Assembly (NCBI GenBank): GCA_036679665.1
Contig: JAZHEJ010000042.1
Span: 4,680-68,679 of the forward strand
From: Tethybacter castelli
Lineage (GTDB): Bacteria; Pseudomonadota; Gammaproteobacteria; Tethybacterales; Tethybacteraceae
Reading direction: 5' to 3'
DNA length: 64,000 nucleotides
Shown: piece by piece, positions 35,001-44,157 of the stretch
Layout: each line of letters opens with the position of its first letter
Position numbering within the stretch: position 1 is the first letter of the stretch
The notes under the pieces: generated by a model
The model's database searches: none
The model's input: the letters and a program-made list of their open reading frames with translations, nothing else
Told to the model about the DNA's origin: nothing
Position numbers and translations under genes: made by a program

Positions 35001-35566
35001 AAGTGCAGATGGATGACTTAGGCGAAGCCATGGAAGCTTTGCGTGTTGCAATTGGGCGGATTGATCAGGAGATGCTTGCGCGCCTCAAACAGGTGTTTAG
35101 CAACTTGAACCTGAGTTTTGACACATTGTTTAAAAATTTGTTTGAAGGCGGTAGCGCGGCACTGAATATGACCGGCGATAGCCTGTTAAGCGCCGGTTTG
35201 CGATTGGATGTATGCCCTCCAGGTAAGCGAGTTAGCAATATACAAGCTTTGTCCGGCGGTGAAAAAACGTTGGTGGGGCTAGCTTTTTTGTTTGCGCTAA
35301 ACGAGCTGAATTCGCCGCCGTTTTGTATTCTTGACGAAGCTGACGCGGCGCTGGACGAGGCCAACACGCTTCGCTTTAGTCGGCTGGTTGACGCGATGCG
35401 TTCCAAGACGCAATTTTTGATTATTACTCACAACCGCGCGGTAATGGAAAATGTTGAGCGTATGATCGGCATTACGCAAGAGCAGAAAGGTATTTCCAAG
35501 GTGGTGTCTGTGAAAATGAAGTCTTTGTTGGATAATGCACACCAGGTTTCCGATGCGGTGGCCTGA
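32060..35566 (+). CDS. smc: Chromosome segregation protein SMC
   Basis: 1168 residues from GTG 32060. N-terminal head with Walker A GPNGCGKSN (31-39), two long glutamine- and alanine-rich coiled-coil arms (about 165-500 and 645-1000), hinge (about 505-640), and C-terminal head with signature LSGGEKTLVGL near 1066 and Walker B CILDEADAALDEAN near 1090. SMC compacts and disentangles chromosomes with ScpA/ScpB, which are not in this window. Presence of SMC and smc-zipA-ligA order point away from the MukBEF-bearing enteric lineages. Confidence 0.96.
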   Translation: MKLISIVLSGFKSFAERTEIKLDSGITAVVGPNGCGKSNVSDAVRWVMGESRASRLRQDNTADIIFNGCSTRAASDWCSVEMRLHNDSKRDLGMWSNYAELSIRRQVDRGGDSNYFINGQRVRRRDVTDLFAGTGSGARSYGIVAQEQITHIVQSDPQNLRALLEDAAGVSTYKERRKETERRLVHSQDNLERLEDLAGELRQRVKTLAKQAKLADTVRQTEVQLNHVKCLELVYRLEQLQEISASAKIQLDQASEKKGVVQQQLINQEDKLRQARTVRQHKADKLPKLQGAHYEASSELERVRQQIREDEIVHQQNQQMYTDTEAAIKVQLSSEKQITNDLKDLNTKVAAAAAQHEQTAKEELTAKRSLSKYQSDFAKARQNVELQQITLNKAIHFEREATSTKKLAEQRETDNKLLLASAEQELTNLAPADKFDQRSLEALRESAATAKQEAQNCAARLQKSQDDLLELREEFYRFQSKIGGMKTEQQLLENVSGEHQQRYGQWLKDNNITNTSRIVERALFEAEGLECAVDAALAVLLNGFEVDDLAKYSKSEDLPEGLVLVNPNASTSTNARYKAHSHMQLLIDKITCPQLWQATLANWLSGVYLAADHATALVWQKQIRAGEMVVTADGRCYYPAAICVPDKRGSKLQLQSQLKRVAKQIAVANDKFVQLQQRLDNQKISYAKLVAQSKQLASVREKTQQKLAESEREAMRCAHTNQFHADQTKRLSASIVGAKEMIKQQKQLAEQAFSELQKASGDVQEASDLHQKLGVALADCEAQLEGQREVCARLSAALRESQLSATHEQQRVVDLQNRLSEHRQQLADNRQRSTQIKAQFKLRDTDRFERELKAVERKVVKTKQALEKMEYQAQEASKQEVIAEQEMTQIRQGVEQQSQACHQLEIDFTGRSSEARAVQAQIEQFNINPQDLENTRRQCGNADQASRLAEKLRSKIDNVGEVNYAAEAEHVEAQQRLEQTQVQMDDLGEAMEALRVAIGRIDQEMLARLKQVFSNLNLSFDTLFKNLFEGGSAALNMTGDSLLSAGLRLDVCPPGKRVSNIQALSGGEKTLVGLAFLFALNELNSPPFCILDEADAALDEANTLRFSRLVDAMRSKTQFLIITHNRAVMENVERMIGITQEQKGISKVVSVKMKSLLDNAHQVSDAVA

Positions 35567-35568
35567 AT

Positions 35569-36873
35569 TTGATTCAATTGCAGTATCTGACTTTCATTAT
35601 TATCATTATCGCGCCGTTTGTCATATACGGCGGATATCTGCTATGGCTACGTTCGGCAAATATGTCGCGTCGCGCCGCTAAGCAACAGCGAGGCGCAAAA
35701 CCAGGACTCAAGATGCGTGTCTCAGAGCCGACCATGTCGACCACTGCCGCGCAAATTGAAGATGTCGGTCTTGAGCAAGAAAAACTCAACCCTAGCCAAG
35801 TTGTGCAACAAGAAGAAACGGAATCGGAAACAATGCAAGAACACGTTGCGGACGCAAGCTCGACAGCGCCGGTGGAGTTGCAGGATGATGCGAAACTAGA
35901 TATTCAAGCTAGTCAACCTGACCAAACCGTACATGCTAGCGCAGCAAACGGTGATCAGCAGGTTACCGATTCGTCGGCTCAAGCTGATAAATCCAAAACT
36001 GAAAACGGAGATACCGCTAACAAAGGCGAAGAATTTCCAGCAATCGGATCTGATCAACTAAACGACTTTTTTTATTACGTGGTGCGCGTCACCGTTCCCA
36101 AGAAAATTCATACCAAGGTTATTTGGCAACTAGCCCAGAAACTTGCCAAGCAAGCGGGGCTCCAGATGTATCAGCTGATGCTCGGGCATGATCCTGAGAT
36201 CGGGGTATGGGAAAACCCGCGTCCGGACAAAAACTATCGTCATTTAGTGTGGGCGGTGCCGTTATGTAACCGCAACACGCATATTAGCGGTTCGATTATC
36301 GCTTCGGTCGTTACTGTCTTCCAAGATACGATGCGCAAGGTTGGCGGCATTGCTGATTTCAGTTCGCAAAATGATATTCAAAAGCGCTTAGAGAAGGTTG
36401 ATGAATTTTGCAATCATGTTGACCATAAAGTTACAGTTTATTTGCTTGCCAGTCGGGAAGATGAAGGTATGCCTCGCCGTTGCGGAGAAATAATTTCACT
36501 GGCACTTACGGAAAAAATTGAAGAAATCGACGGTAGTTTGCTACGCATGTCAAACGGCGAAGTCTGGTTCAGGCTATATGCCGGCAACGGCGAAGAAATT
36601 GTCAGCAAATCGCCGGATCGCAAGGTCGCCAGCTTGGTTTTGGAAATGGATTTTCCTCATGTTTCTAACACTGATGACGCGTTGCGGGAAATGTTCGCAC
36701 TTGCCGGCAAGCTCGCCAGGGTACTGCGTTTTCGCCTAGTCGACGCTAGCCAGAACACGATTGATGATGCTCATATTGAGGAAATTCAGCAGGAAATTAT
36801 GGAGCTGCGCGAATATATGTTGCATCAAGGAGTACGCCCCGGCAGTAAACTTGCCCGCGCATTGTTTAGTTAG
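35569..36873 (+). CDS. zipA: Cell division protein ZipA
   Basis: 434 residues from TTG 35569, two bases after smc. N-terminal membrane anchor (LTFIIIIIAPFVIYGGYLLW, about 7-26), short basic segment, long acidic Q/S/A-rich linker (about 60-160), and C-terminal FtsZ-binding domain (about 290-425) ending HQGVRPGSKLARALFS. It tethers FtsZ to the inner membrane at the division site. The linker is poorly conserved; identity rests on architecture, C-terminal domain and smc-zipA-ligA order. Confidence 0.9.
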   Translation: MIQLQYLTFIIIIIAPFVIYGGYLLWLRSANMSRRAAKQQRGAKPGLKMRVSEPTMSTTAAQIEDVGLEQEKLNPSQVVQQEETESETMQEHVADASSTAPVELQDDAKLDIQASQPDQTVHASAANGDQQVTDSSAQADKSKTENGDTANKGEEFPAIGSDQLNDFFYYVVRVTVPKKIHTKVIWQLAQKLAKQAGLQMYQLMLGHDPEIGVWENPRPDKNYRHLVWAVPLCNRNTHISGSIIASVVTVFQDTMRKVGGIADFSSQNDIQKRLEKVDEFCNHVDHKVTVYLLASREDEGMPRRCGEIISLALTEKIEEIDGSLLRMSNGEVWFRLYAGNGEEIVSKSPDRKVASLVLEMDFPHVSNTDDALREMFALAGKLARVLRFRLVDASQNTIDDAHIEEIQQEIMELREYMLHQGVRPGSKLARALFS

Positions 36874-36875
36874 CC

Positions 36876-39191
36876 ATGGCAGCAGAAGGTGACGAACCGC
36901 ATGAGCGGATTCGACAATTGCGCAAGCTTATCGCCTATCACGACCAACTTTATTTCGATCGGGACGATCCACAGATCAGCGATCAAGAATACGACTCGAG
37001 CTACACAAAGTTGCTTGAGCTTGAAAAGCGGTATCCGCAATATAGCGACGAAAATTCACCGACTGCGCGCGTAGGAGGTTCATACACTCCCACTTTCGCA
37101 CCGGTCGTCCATCAGGTGCCGATGCTGTCATTGGAAAAAGCGTATCAAATCACTGAAGTGGAAAGGTTTTGGGCGCGTTTGGCCGGCGAATCCGCCAGGC
37201 AAGAATCTTGTATGGCGATGCCTAAACTGGATGGTTTGGCTATCGCGTTGCGGTACCGCGACGGCAAACTTGTTACCGGCGCCACCCGCGGCGATGGCCA
37301 GACAGGCGAGGATGTGACCGCAAACTTGCGTATGGTGCGTGGCATTCCGCCACGCCTTCTTGCATCAGTGCCGGACGAACTTGAGGTACGCGGTGAAGTA
37401 TTCATGAGCCCGGACGCTTTCAAACAGGTCAATATCCAGTTGCGCGAAAAAGAACAAAAGGAATTTGTCAGTCCACGCAATGCGGCCGCCGGAACAATTC
37501 GCCAGCTCAATCCGCTACTGGTGCGCAACCGACGGCTGGACTTCAAGGCCTACTGGGCATGGACAGGACAAAACGATCTGCGGCTGAGCGCTGTTGATAC
37601 CTTCGCGCAATTGCAAGAACTCGGTTTTGCCATTGTGGAGCCGGTACAGCTGATTGATTCGATTGAACAGTTCAAAAGTTATCTTGAGATGTTGATCGAA
37701 GTACGCGATAAGTTAGATAGTGAGGTGGACGGAGCAGTGCTCAGAGTAAATGATAGTACTTTGGCCGCAAAGCTTGGTGCCAACGCCAAATCTCCGCGCT
37801 GGTCGATTGCGTTTAAGTTTCAAGATCTGCATGTTCAAACCGAACTCAAAGACGTGGTATTTCAGATTGGACGCAGTGGAGTTATAACGCCGGTCGCCAA
37901 GCTTAAGCCCGTTCAAGTCAGAGGTGTCACGATCAGTTCCGCAACCTTGCATAACTGCCAAATTCTTGATCAATTTGAACTTAGGGTTGGCGATATACTT
38001 GAAATTACGCGGGCCGGTGATGTAATTCCAAAAATACTCAAAGTGGCAAAGCGGACTGAAAATGAGCACGCGCGGCACATAAAAGCTCCTGAGAATTGTC
38101 CGCGATGCAATAAGACGTTGATCAAAAAATCAGTTGATCTTCAGTGCGAAAATCCAGCCTGTCAAGGAGTGCTACTGCAACGGCTTAAGCATTTCGTGTC
38201 GCGCGACGCCTTGGATATCGAAGGTTTCGCTGGCCAACGCCTTGAACAGCTGGTCAAAGAGAAGCTGATAAACAGTCCTGCCGACTTGTTTGCGCTAAGC
38301 AAAAAGCAACTGGAAATATTTGGTGAAGATGCGCAGCAACTGGCAACCAACCTTGAGGCTTCGCTAAATCAGGCTCGCGACACGACGCTGGCAAAAGCTT
38401 TATTTGCTTTGAGTATTTCCGGATTAGGCGCCGCCGGTGCCAAAGCGCTTGCCGCAGCATTCGGTTCACTGGAAAATCTGGTTGGAGCTAGCCCTGCGAC
38501 GTTGAGTTTTTTTAAGCCGGTTCAATTTGAAGTGGCACAAAATGTGCATGAAAGTCTGCATGGGCTAGGATACATAGAATTGATACGTTTGCGTGATCGA
38601 GGGGTGGTTTGGCCACAATTCGTTCCGTCGGGCAACATATTTCCGGTAGCAAGGTTGCTTAAGCATATTTTGTATTTGGAAAAAGCGCAACAACCCAATG
38701 ACTGGCCGCGGTTGCCTCCGGTTTTCATCAGTCGGCTAGTCGGCGCCAAAATGATGCCTGACACTTTCGACAAGCTGCGCAACATTACTAGCAACGATCT
38801 GCTTGCAACCGGCATGAGCAAAAACGATGTGACACGATGCGCAACGCAGCTAGATCTGCTGCTTGCTTGCCCCGCGTTTTTAAATCTGGTACGCGAGTTG
38901 GAGGAATTAGCCAAAGTCAGCTGGGGAAAAGCAGCGAGCGCGGCATCTGGACCTTTGAGCGGACTTACGGTAATCGTGACCGGAACCTTGCAAGGCTATA
39001 ACCGCCAGCAGGCTTGGGCGCTCGTCGAAAAGTACGGAGGCAAGATAATACAAAACGTTTCCACCAAGACCGATTTAGTGGTGGCGGGAGCCAAGCCCGG
39101 CGCCAGTAAGATTGCCCAAGCAGAAAAATTGGGGATTAAGGTGCTTGATCAAGAACAGCTGTTTGTTATGCTTGGTAAGCAAACATCTTAA
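36876..39191 (+). CDS. ligA: NAD-dependent DNA ligase
   Basis: 771 residues, longer than E. coli LigA (671) and closer to the Pseudomonas form. Domain Ia with YHDQLY..DDP.ISDQEYD, adenylation lysine in KLDG (K117), OB fold, four-cysteine zinc finger (CPRC then CENPAC), HhH region (FALSISGLGAAGAKALA), and C-terminal BRCT (about 690-770, LSGLTVIVTGTL). Extra length falls between HhH and BRCT (about 550-690). Two bases after zipA. Confidence 0.96.
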   Translation: MAAEGDEPHERIRQLRKLIAYHDQLYFDRDDPQISDQEYDSSYTKLLELEKRYPQYSDENSPTARVGGSYTPTFAPVVHQVPMLSLEKAYQITEVERFWARLAGESARQESCMAMPKLDGLAIALRYRDGKLVTGATRGDGQTGEDVTANLRMVRGIPPRLLASVPDELEVRGEVFMSPDAFKQVNIQLREKEQKEFVSPRNAAAGTIRQLNPLLVRNRRLDFKAYWAWTGQNDLRLSAVDTFAQLQELGFAIVEPVQLIDSIEQFKSYLEMLIEVRDKLDSEVDGAVLRVNDSTLAAKLGANAKSPRWSIAFKFQDLHVQTELKDVVFQIGRSGVITPVAKLKPVQVRGVTISSATLHNCQILDQFELRVGDILEITRAGDVIPKILKVAKRTENEHARHIKAPENCPRCNKTLIKKSVDLQCENPACQGVLLQRLKHFVSRDALDIEGFAGQRLEQLVKEKLINSPADLFALSKKQLEIFGEDAQQLATNLEASLNQARDTTLAKALFALSISGLGAAGAKALAAAFGSLENLVGASPATLSFFKPVQFEVAQNVHESLHGLGYIELIRLRDRGVVWPQFVPSGNIFPVARLLKHILYLEKAQQPNDWPRLPPVFISRLVGAKMMPDTFDKLRNITSNDLLATGMSKNDVTRCATQLDLLLACPAFLNLVRELEELAKVSWGKAASAASGPLSGLTVIVTGTLQGYNRQQAWALVEKYGGKIIQNVSTKTDLVVAGAKPGASKIAQAEKLGIKVLDQEQLFVMLGKQTS

Positions 39192-39207
39192 AATTCGCCC
39201 TTTGGCA

Positions 39208-40191
39208 ATGATTATTAACAAAACCCCAGCCTTGCTCGATTTTGAAAAGGAGCTGGCGCCGATTGTCGGGCGGATTGATCAGCTTCAAAACGATCCTGAT
39301 GCCGGTAGCGTGCAAGAGGTCAGCGACGAGATGATGCGGCTAGAAAAGCAACAACAGTCCGAATTGCGCAAGTTATATCGCAATTTGGACAGCTGGAATT
39401 GCTGTAAAGTTGCCCGACATCCAGATCGACCCCATACCAAAGATTACATTGAGGAAATATTTACCGACTTTACCGAGTTGCATGGCGACCGTATGTATGC
39501 CGATGACAAAGCTTTGATCGGAGGCATGGCGCGCTTTGACGATGTGCCGGTGATGGTGATCGGACACCAAAAAGGAAGGGGCACTGAAGGAAGGATTGCT
39601 TGCAACTGGGGCATGCCTCATCCGGAAGGATACCGTAAGGCGCTACGTTTGTTACGAATTGCGGAACGCTTCAAACTACCGGTCATTTCGTTTATCGACA
39701 CTCCCGGAGCATTCTGTGGCGTCGGGGCTGAAGAACGTGGCATGTCGCACGCTATCGGTGTCAATTTGGCAGCGTTGGCAACGCTGCAAACTAGGATAAT
39801 CGCGGTGGTTATAGGAGAAGGAGGCTCCGGAGGCGCACTGGCAATCGGGGTATGCGACGAGTTGTTGATGTTTGAAAATTCGATTTATTCGGTTATCAGT
39901 CCTGAGGGCTGTGCTTCAATCTTGTGGAAAAGCGGCAACGGTACGGCTGAGCAGGCCGCCAATGCACTGCAAATGCGAGCGCGTGATCTGCACAAGCGCG
40001 ATTTGGTCGATAAGATAATTCCCGAAGCGATCGGAGGAGCACACCGCAATCCTGATCTGGCAGCGAAGAATCTGGCCGATGCGCTACGTTCTTCGCTCAA
40101 AAATTTATTCAGCCAGCAGCTGGAGACTTGCCTTGCCAAACGAACAAAAAAACTGCGCGAATATGGCGTATTTTCTGAACGAAGAAGTTAA
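39208..40191 (+). CDS. accA: Acetyl-CoA carboxylase carboxyltransferase subunit alpha
   Basis: 327 residues from ATG 39208 (MIINKTPALLDFEK), the expected start; the frame is open into ligA. Pairs with AccD to transfer carboxyl from biotin to acetyl-CoA. Recognisable: RPHTKDYIEEIFTDFTELHGDR, GHQKGRGTEGR, FIDTPGAFCGVGAEERG, IGEGGSGGALAIG and SPEGCASILWK. Overlaps tilS by 29 bases; accA-tilS adjacency is common. Confidence 0.96.
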   Translation: MIINKTPALLDFEKELAPIVGRIDQLQNDPDAGSVQEVSDEMMRLEKQQQSELRKLYRNLDSWNCCKVARHPDRPHTKDYIEEIFTDFTELHGDRMYADDKALIGGMARFDDVPVMVIGHQKGRGTEGRIACNWGMPHPEGYRKALRLLRIAERFKLPVISFIDTPGAFCGVGAEERGMSHAIGVNLAALATLQTRIIAVVIGEGGSGGALAIGVCDELLMFENSIYSVISPEGCASILWKSGNGTAEQAANALQMRARDLHKRDLVDKIIPEAIGGAHRNPDLAAKNLADALRSSLKNLFSQQLETCLAKRTKKLREYGVFSERRS

Positions 40192-41134
40192 CCAGGTTAC
40201 CGCTGCGGTAAACAATTGCCTGGCAACGGCATTGCCTAAAGGCGGCAAAGTCGTGGTCGGCTATTCGGGCGGATTGGATTCGGCGGTATTGCTTGGCGCA
40301 TTGCGCTTATGCGCTAACGATAATATCACCATCAGTGCTGTACATATCAATCATCAGCTCCACCAAAACGCGTTGACGTGGGCACGACATTGTCAGCGCC
40401 GTTGCCGGATTTGGAAAGTTCCGTTGCAGATTATCAATGTCAAACTTGACTCGAGACCGACTGGGCTTGAAGAACGAGCGCGTCGCGCGCGCTTGGCGGT
40501 GTTTGCGGCAACTGATGCGGATGCGGTGCTGTTGGCTCATCATGCTGATGATCAGGCTGAAACCTGTCTGTTGCGCGCTTTACGCGGTAGCGGAGTTACC
40601 GGATTAGCCGCGATGCGCCAAATCAGCCGCTTGCCGCGCAGTGACAAATCGTTATTGCGGCCATTGTTGGGAATTAGGCGTTCGGTGCTTGGCCGTGCAG
40701 CTCAAAACTTACGGGTGCGCGGGGTGCGCGATCCGAGCAATTACCTGTTGCATTTCAACCGCAACTGGTTGCGTCACGTATTTTTACCCGAAGCTGAAAA
40801 ACGACTGCCTGGGCCTACTTTCGCGCTGAACAAACTTGCCGCCAACGCCGCACAAACCGAACGGTTGCTAAACGACCTAGCCGCGCATGACGACCAATGT
40901 TGTCGGTCTAACGGAGCCTTACAACGCGGTTTACTCGTCGCGCAAGGTAGATTGCGGGTGCGCAATTGGCTACGTTGGTCATTGCAACAACAAAAGGTGG
41001 TACTGTCTAGCGGCAAGCATTTAAGCGAAGCGGCGCGTCAGCTGTGTGCGGCGCGGGGCACGCTTACGTTGTCGTTTGGCACGGTCCATCTGGCTGTCGG
41101 CAAACAACGCTTGAATTGGCAACAACTCCACTGA
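40163..41134 (+). CDS. tilS: tRNA(Ile)-lysidine synthase, short form
   Basis: Converts C34 of the AUA-reading tRNA(Ile) to lysidine. 323 residues from ATG 40163. ATP pyrophosphatase loop YSGGLDSAVLL, AVHINHQL, AHHADDQAET and LRPLLGIRR are canonical. E. coli TilS has 432 residues; the catalytic and linker domains are present, but the C-terminal domain appears shortened. Internal start within accA, 29-base overlap, implies coupling. Confidence 0.93.
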   Translation: MAYFLNEEVNQVTAAVNNCLATALPKGGKVVVGYSGGLDSAVLLGALRLCANDNITISAVHINHQLHQNALTWARHCQRRCRIWKVPLQIINVKLDSRPTGLEERARRARLAVFAATDADAVLLAHHADDQAETCLLRALRGSGVTGLAAMRQISRLPRSDKSLLRPLLGIRRSVLGRAAQNLRVRGVRDPSNYLLHFNRNWLRHVFLPEAEKRLPGPTFALNKLAANAAQTERLLNDLAAHDDQCCRSNGALQRGLLVAQGRLRVRNWLRWSLQQQKVVLSSGKHLSEAARQLCAARGTLTLSFGTVHLAVGKQRLNWQQLH

Positions 41135-41165
41135 TGTGGGCTGATTGATAGAATTTGCCGCACAG

Positions 41166-41192
41166 TTGACATTATTCGCTGATTTGTATATT
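41166..41192 (+). promoter_or_regulatory. Candidate promoter for nuoJKLMN
   Basis: Perfect TTGACA (41166-41171), 15-base spacer, TATATT (41187-41192). The hexamer ends eight bases before the nuoJ ATG and no Shine-Dalgarno intervenes, so a leader of 0-2 bases is expected. Supports nuoJKLMN as a separate transcription unit. Confidence 0.5.
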
Positions 41193-41200
41193 CAGATTAA

Positions 41201-41869
41201 ATGAGCGCGATCGAAGTTTTTTTATTTTATTTAACCGGTCTGATCCTAGTGATGTCGGGCTTGGCGGTAATTTCGCTGCGTAATCCAATCCATTGCGCGC
41301 TGGCTTTGGTGCTGGCTTTTCTGGTTGCGGCTGTCCAGTGGCTTTTGTTGGGGGCGGAATTTTTAGCCTGGGTGCTGGTGCTAGTTTATGTCGGCGCGGT
41401 AATGGTGTTGTTTTTGTTTGTAGTGATGATGCTTGATATAAGTTTGGTCAAACTCCGTGAAGGTTTCTGGCGATTTTTGCCGCTGGGGTTGATCGTTGCC
41501 GGTACGTTAGCGGTGCAAATGTTTTTGGTGTTTAGTGGCGATTATTTTCAAGGCGCCCAAGAGGCTTTGCCCAAATCGGCGGTCGTGCCCGACGATTACA
41601 GCAGCATCCGCGAGTTGGGCAAGGTGATCTATACCGACTATCTGCTTGCATTCGAGTTGGCTGCGATATTGCTGTTGGTAGCAATCGTAGCGGCGATTTC
41701 GCTGACCGTACGTAGTCGCAAGGACACCAAGCAACTTGATCCGGCAGGCCAGGTAATTGTCAAAGCCGATGATCGTATGCAGGTTGTCGCACTTGAGCTG
41801 GAAAAACCTGCGGCGGTGCCTGACGAAAATCAAGAACCAGAGCCGTCAGATGACGGCAAGGACAAATAA
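41201..41869 (+). CDS. nuoJ: NADH-quinone oxidoreductase subunit J
   Basis: 222 residues, five membrane helices; helix 3 contains the conserved LVYVGAVMVLFLFVVMML of the ND6-like subunit. A polar C-terminal tail (from about residue 178, ending EPEPSDDGKDK) makes it longer than E. coli NuoJ (184). Part of the proton-pumping membrane arm of complex I. First gene of the block; nuoA to nuoI are not upstream, where tilS lies instead. Confidence 0.95.
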   Translation: MSAIEVFLFYLTGLILVMSGLAVISLRNPIHCALALVLAFLVAAVQWLLLGAEFLAWVLVLVYVGAVMVLFLFVVMMLDISLVKLREGFWRFLPLGLIVAGTLAVQMFLVFSGDYFQGAQEALPKSAVVPDDYSSIRELGKVIYTDYLLAFELAAILLLVAIVAAISLTVRSRKDTKQLDPAGQVIVKADDRMQVVALELEKPAAVPDENQEPEPSDDGKDK

Positions 41870-41873
41870 GAGC

Positions 41874-42182
41874 ATGATCGTCACGTTGTCGCATTATTTG
41901 ATGCTAGGCTCAATCTTGTTTTTGATCGGGATCGTCGGAGTATTCCTTAATCGTAAGAATATATTGATCGTGCTGATGTCGATCGAACTTATGTTGCTGG
42001 CGGTTAATTTTAATTTTATCGCTTTGGCCAGCTTTCAAAATGATCTGGCCGGTGAAATTTTTGTATTTTTTATCCTAACCGTGGCGGCGGCGGAATCGGC
42101 AATTGGTTTGGCAATTCTTGTGGTGGCTTTTAGGCTACGTAAATCAATCAATGTTGATGACTGGGGCAAGTTGGCGCGTTAG
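41874..42182 (+). CDS. nuoK: NADH-quinone oxidoreductase subunit K
   Basis: 102 residues from ATG 41874, three membrane helices, with the conserved membrane glutamates in MSIELMLLAVN and AAAESAIGLAI that form part of the proton path. ND4L homologue. Four bases after nuoJ; its TAG is immediately followed by the nuoL ATG. Confidence 0.97.
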   Translation: MIVTLSHYLMLGSILFLIGIVGVFLNRKNILIVLMSIELMLLAVNFNFIALASFQNDLAGEIFVFFILTVAAAESAIGLAILVVAFRLRKSINVDDWGKLAR

Positions 42183-44132
42183 ATGGAAACCCTGATATCT
42201 TGGGTAGTTTTGCTACCGTTGATAGCCGCAATCTGTTGCGGGGCAGGCGGACGCGTGCTTGGGCGAATACCTTCAGCGGCAACGGCGATTGCCGGCGTGG
42301 GCGGGTCTTGCGCACTGTCAGTGCTGATCGCGTTCGAAGTAATCGGCAATGAGGTTATCTACAACTTTGACTGGTATATCTGGGCGCAAATAAGCGACTT
42401 AAAAATCAGCATCGGCTTTTTGGTCGACGGACTTAGCGCGGTGATGATGGTTGTCGTCACATCGGTTTCGCTGATGGTGCATATTTTCACGATGGGCTAC
42501 ATGCGCGACGATCCCGGTTATCAACGCTTTTTCGCTTACATCGCGCTGTTTACTTTTGCGATGCTGATGCTGGTGATGAGCAATAATTTTATGCAGCTGT
42601 TTTTTGGTTGGGAAGCGGTGGGGCTGGTGTCTTATCTGCTTATCGGATTTTGGTTCAAGCGGCCTACGGCGATAGCGGCCAATCTTAAAGCGTTTATCGT
42701 AAACCGGGTCGGTGATTTTGGTTTTTTGATTGGAATCGGCTTGGTGTTGGCGTTTGCCGGTTCGCTCGATTATCAGGAAGTTTTTGCGGTGCGTGAGAAT
42801 TTAGCCGGACAAACTATCAACATTCTGCCCCAACTAGCTTGGCAGGTGCCGACCGTAATTTGCCTAATGCTGTTTATCGGCGCGATGGGCAAGTCGGCGC
42901 AATTCCCGCTTCATGTCTGGTTGCCGGATTCGATGGAAGGACCCACCCCGATCTCGGCGTTAATCCATGCCGCCACCATGGTTACCGCCGGCATCTTTAT
43001 GGTTGCCAGAATGGAACCTTTGTTTGAAATGTCGTCAACAGCACTAACTACGGTGATGATTGTTGGCGGTATCACCGCGTTTTTCATGGCCTTACTCGGC
43101 TTGGTGCAACATGACATCAAGCGGGTAATCGCCTATTCAACCCTTTCGCAACTTGGTTATATGACCGCTGCGCTAGGTGCTTCAGCGTACTCTGTGGCCA
43201 TTTTCCATTTGACCACCCATGCTTATTTCAAGGCGTTGTTATTTTTAGGAGCAGGGGCGGTGATTGTCGCTTTACATCATCATCAGGACATGCGCGTGAT
43301 GGGAGGTCTGGGCAGAAAAATGCCGATTACGTTTATCACGATGTTGGTTGGCGCTGTCGCATTGTGCGGCATTCCGCCTTTTGCGGGTTTTTTCTCGAAG
43401 GATCTGGTTATCGAGGCGGTGGGCCTGTCCGGTCAGCCCGGTAGTCAAGTGGTGTACTGGGCACTGGTGGTCGCGGCCGTAATGACTCCGCTGTACACTT
43501 TTAGGCTTCTGGCGCTGGTGTTCTGGGGTGGTAGCAGGGCTAAACCGGAAGATTATTCCCAGGTACGCGACTGTGGATGGTCAATATCTTTGCCGCTAGT
43601 CGCTCTGGCAATACCGTCGGCTGTAGCGGGCTGGTTTTTGCTTGAGCCGATGATTGCGGGAAAAATGTTGTTTACCGCACAAAGTGGTGAGGCAGTTTCT
43701 AAGGTTACGGCCGAGTTGGCTGAGCAAGCTCACTCGCCGCTGGCTTTGGTAATCCATTCACCGGCCACAGCGGCATTGTGGGCTGCGGTGGCAGGGGTGG
43801 CGACGGCTTTGTATTTGTATCTGCTTGCGCCAGATACTCCGGGTGCTCTGGCACGCGGCGGCGGGCCGATTTACCGGATGTTATTGGCAAAGTACTGGCT
43901 AGACGACCTCAATGAATTTTTATTCGCCGGCGGAGCAAAACGTTTGGGTACCATACTGTGGCAACAGATTGACGACAAGGTGATTGACAGCTCGGTAAAC
44001 GGGATTGCTAAACTTGTCCGGCGCGGGGCGCAAGCTGCGCGCATGCTTCAAAGCGGGCTGATTTATCAATATGCGTTCGTGATGATCGTGTGTCTTGTTG
44101 CGCTGGCGGCATGGACGTTACAGATCCGATGA
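42183..44132 (+). CDS. nuoL: NADH-quinone oxidoreductase subunit L
   Basis: 649 residues, an antiporter-like ND5 subunit with about 16 helices. Conserved features: FFGWEAVGLVSYLLIGFW with its key glutamate, GKSAQFPLHVWLPDSMEGPTP (central lysine and broken helix; see positions about 236-260), HAATMVTAG, and KRVIAYSTLSQLGYM. The long C-terminal lateral-helix region (about 500-630) is present. Distal proton pump of complex I. Confidence 0.97.
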   Translation: METLISWVVLLPLIAAICCGAGGRVLGRIPSAATAIAGVGGSCALSVLIAFEVIGNEVIYNFDWYIWAQISDLKISIGFLVDGLSAVMMVVVTSVSLMVHIFTMGYMRDDPGYQRFFAYIALFTFAMLMLVMSNNFMQLFFGWEAVGLVSYLLIGFWFKRPTAIAANLKAFIVNRVGDFGFLIGIGLVLAFAGSLDYQEVFAVRENLAGQTINILPQLAWQVPTVICLMLFIGAMGKSAQFPLHVWLPDSMEGPTPISALIHAATMVTAGIFMVARMEPLFEMSSTALTTVMIVGGITAFFMALLGLVQHDIKRVIAYSTLSQLGYMTAALGASAYSVAIFHLTTHAYFKALLFLGAGAVIVALHHHQDMRVMGGLGRKMPITFITMLVGAVALCGIPPFAGFFSKDLVIEAVGLSGQPGSQVVYWALVVAAVMTPLYTFRLLALVFWGGSRAKPEDYSQVRDCGWSISLPLVALAIPSAVAGWFLLEPMIAGKMLFTAQSGEAVSKVTAELAEQAHSPLALVIHSPATAALWAAVAGVATALYLYLLAPDTPGALARGGGPIYRMLLAKYWLDDLNEFLFAGGAKRLGTILWQQIDDKVIDSSVNGIAKLVRRGAQAARMLQSGLIYQYAFVMIVCLVALAAWTLQIR

Positions 44133-44157
44133 AAACCCGCTTCGAAAGGTTTTAATT

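Noticed and set aside
38500..38950. Extra ~100 residues in LigA considered as an inserted domain.
   Set aside because: Pseudomonas LigA proteins have a similar total length, so this looks like the lineage form rather than a novelty.
40163..41134. tilS considered as a truncated pseudogene because of its 323-residue length.
   Set aside because: All catalytic motifs are intact and shorter TilS proteins lacking part of the C-terminal domain are known; the gene is essential in most bacteria.
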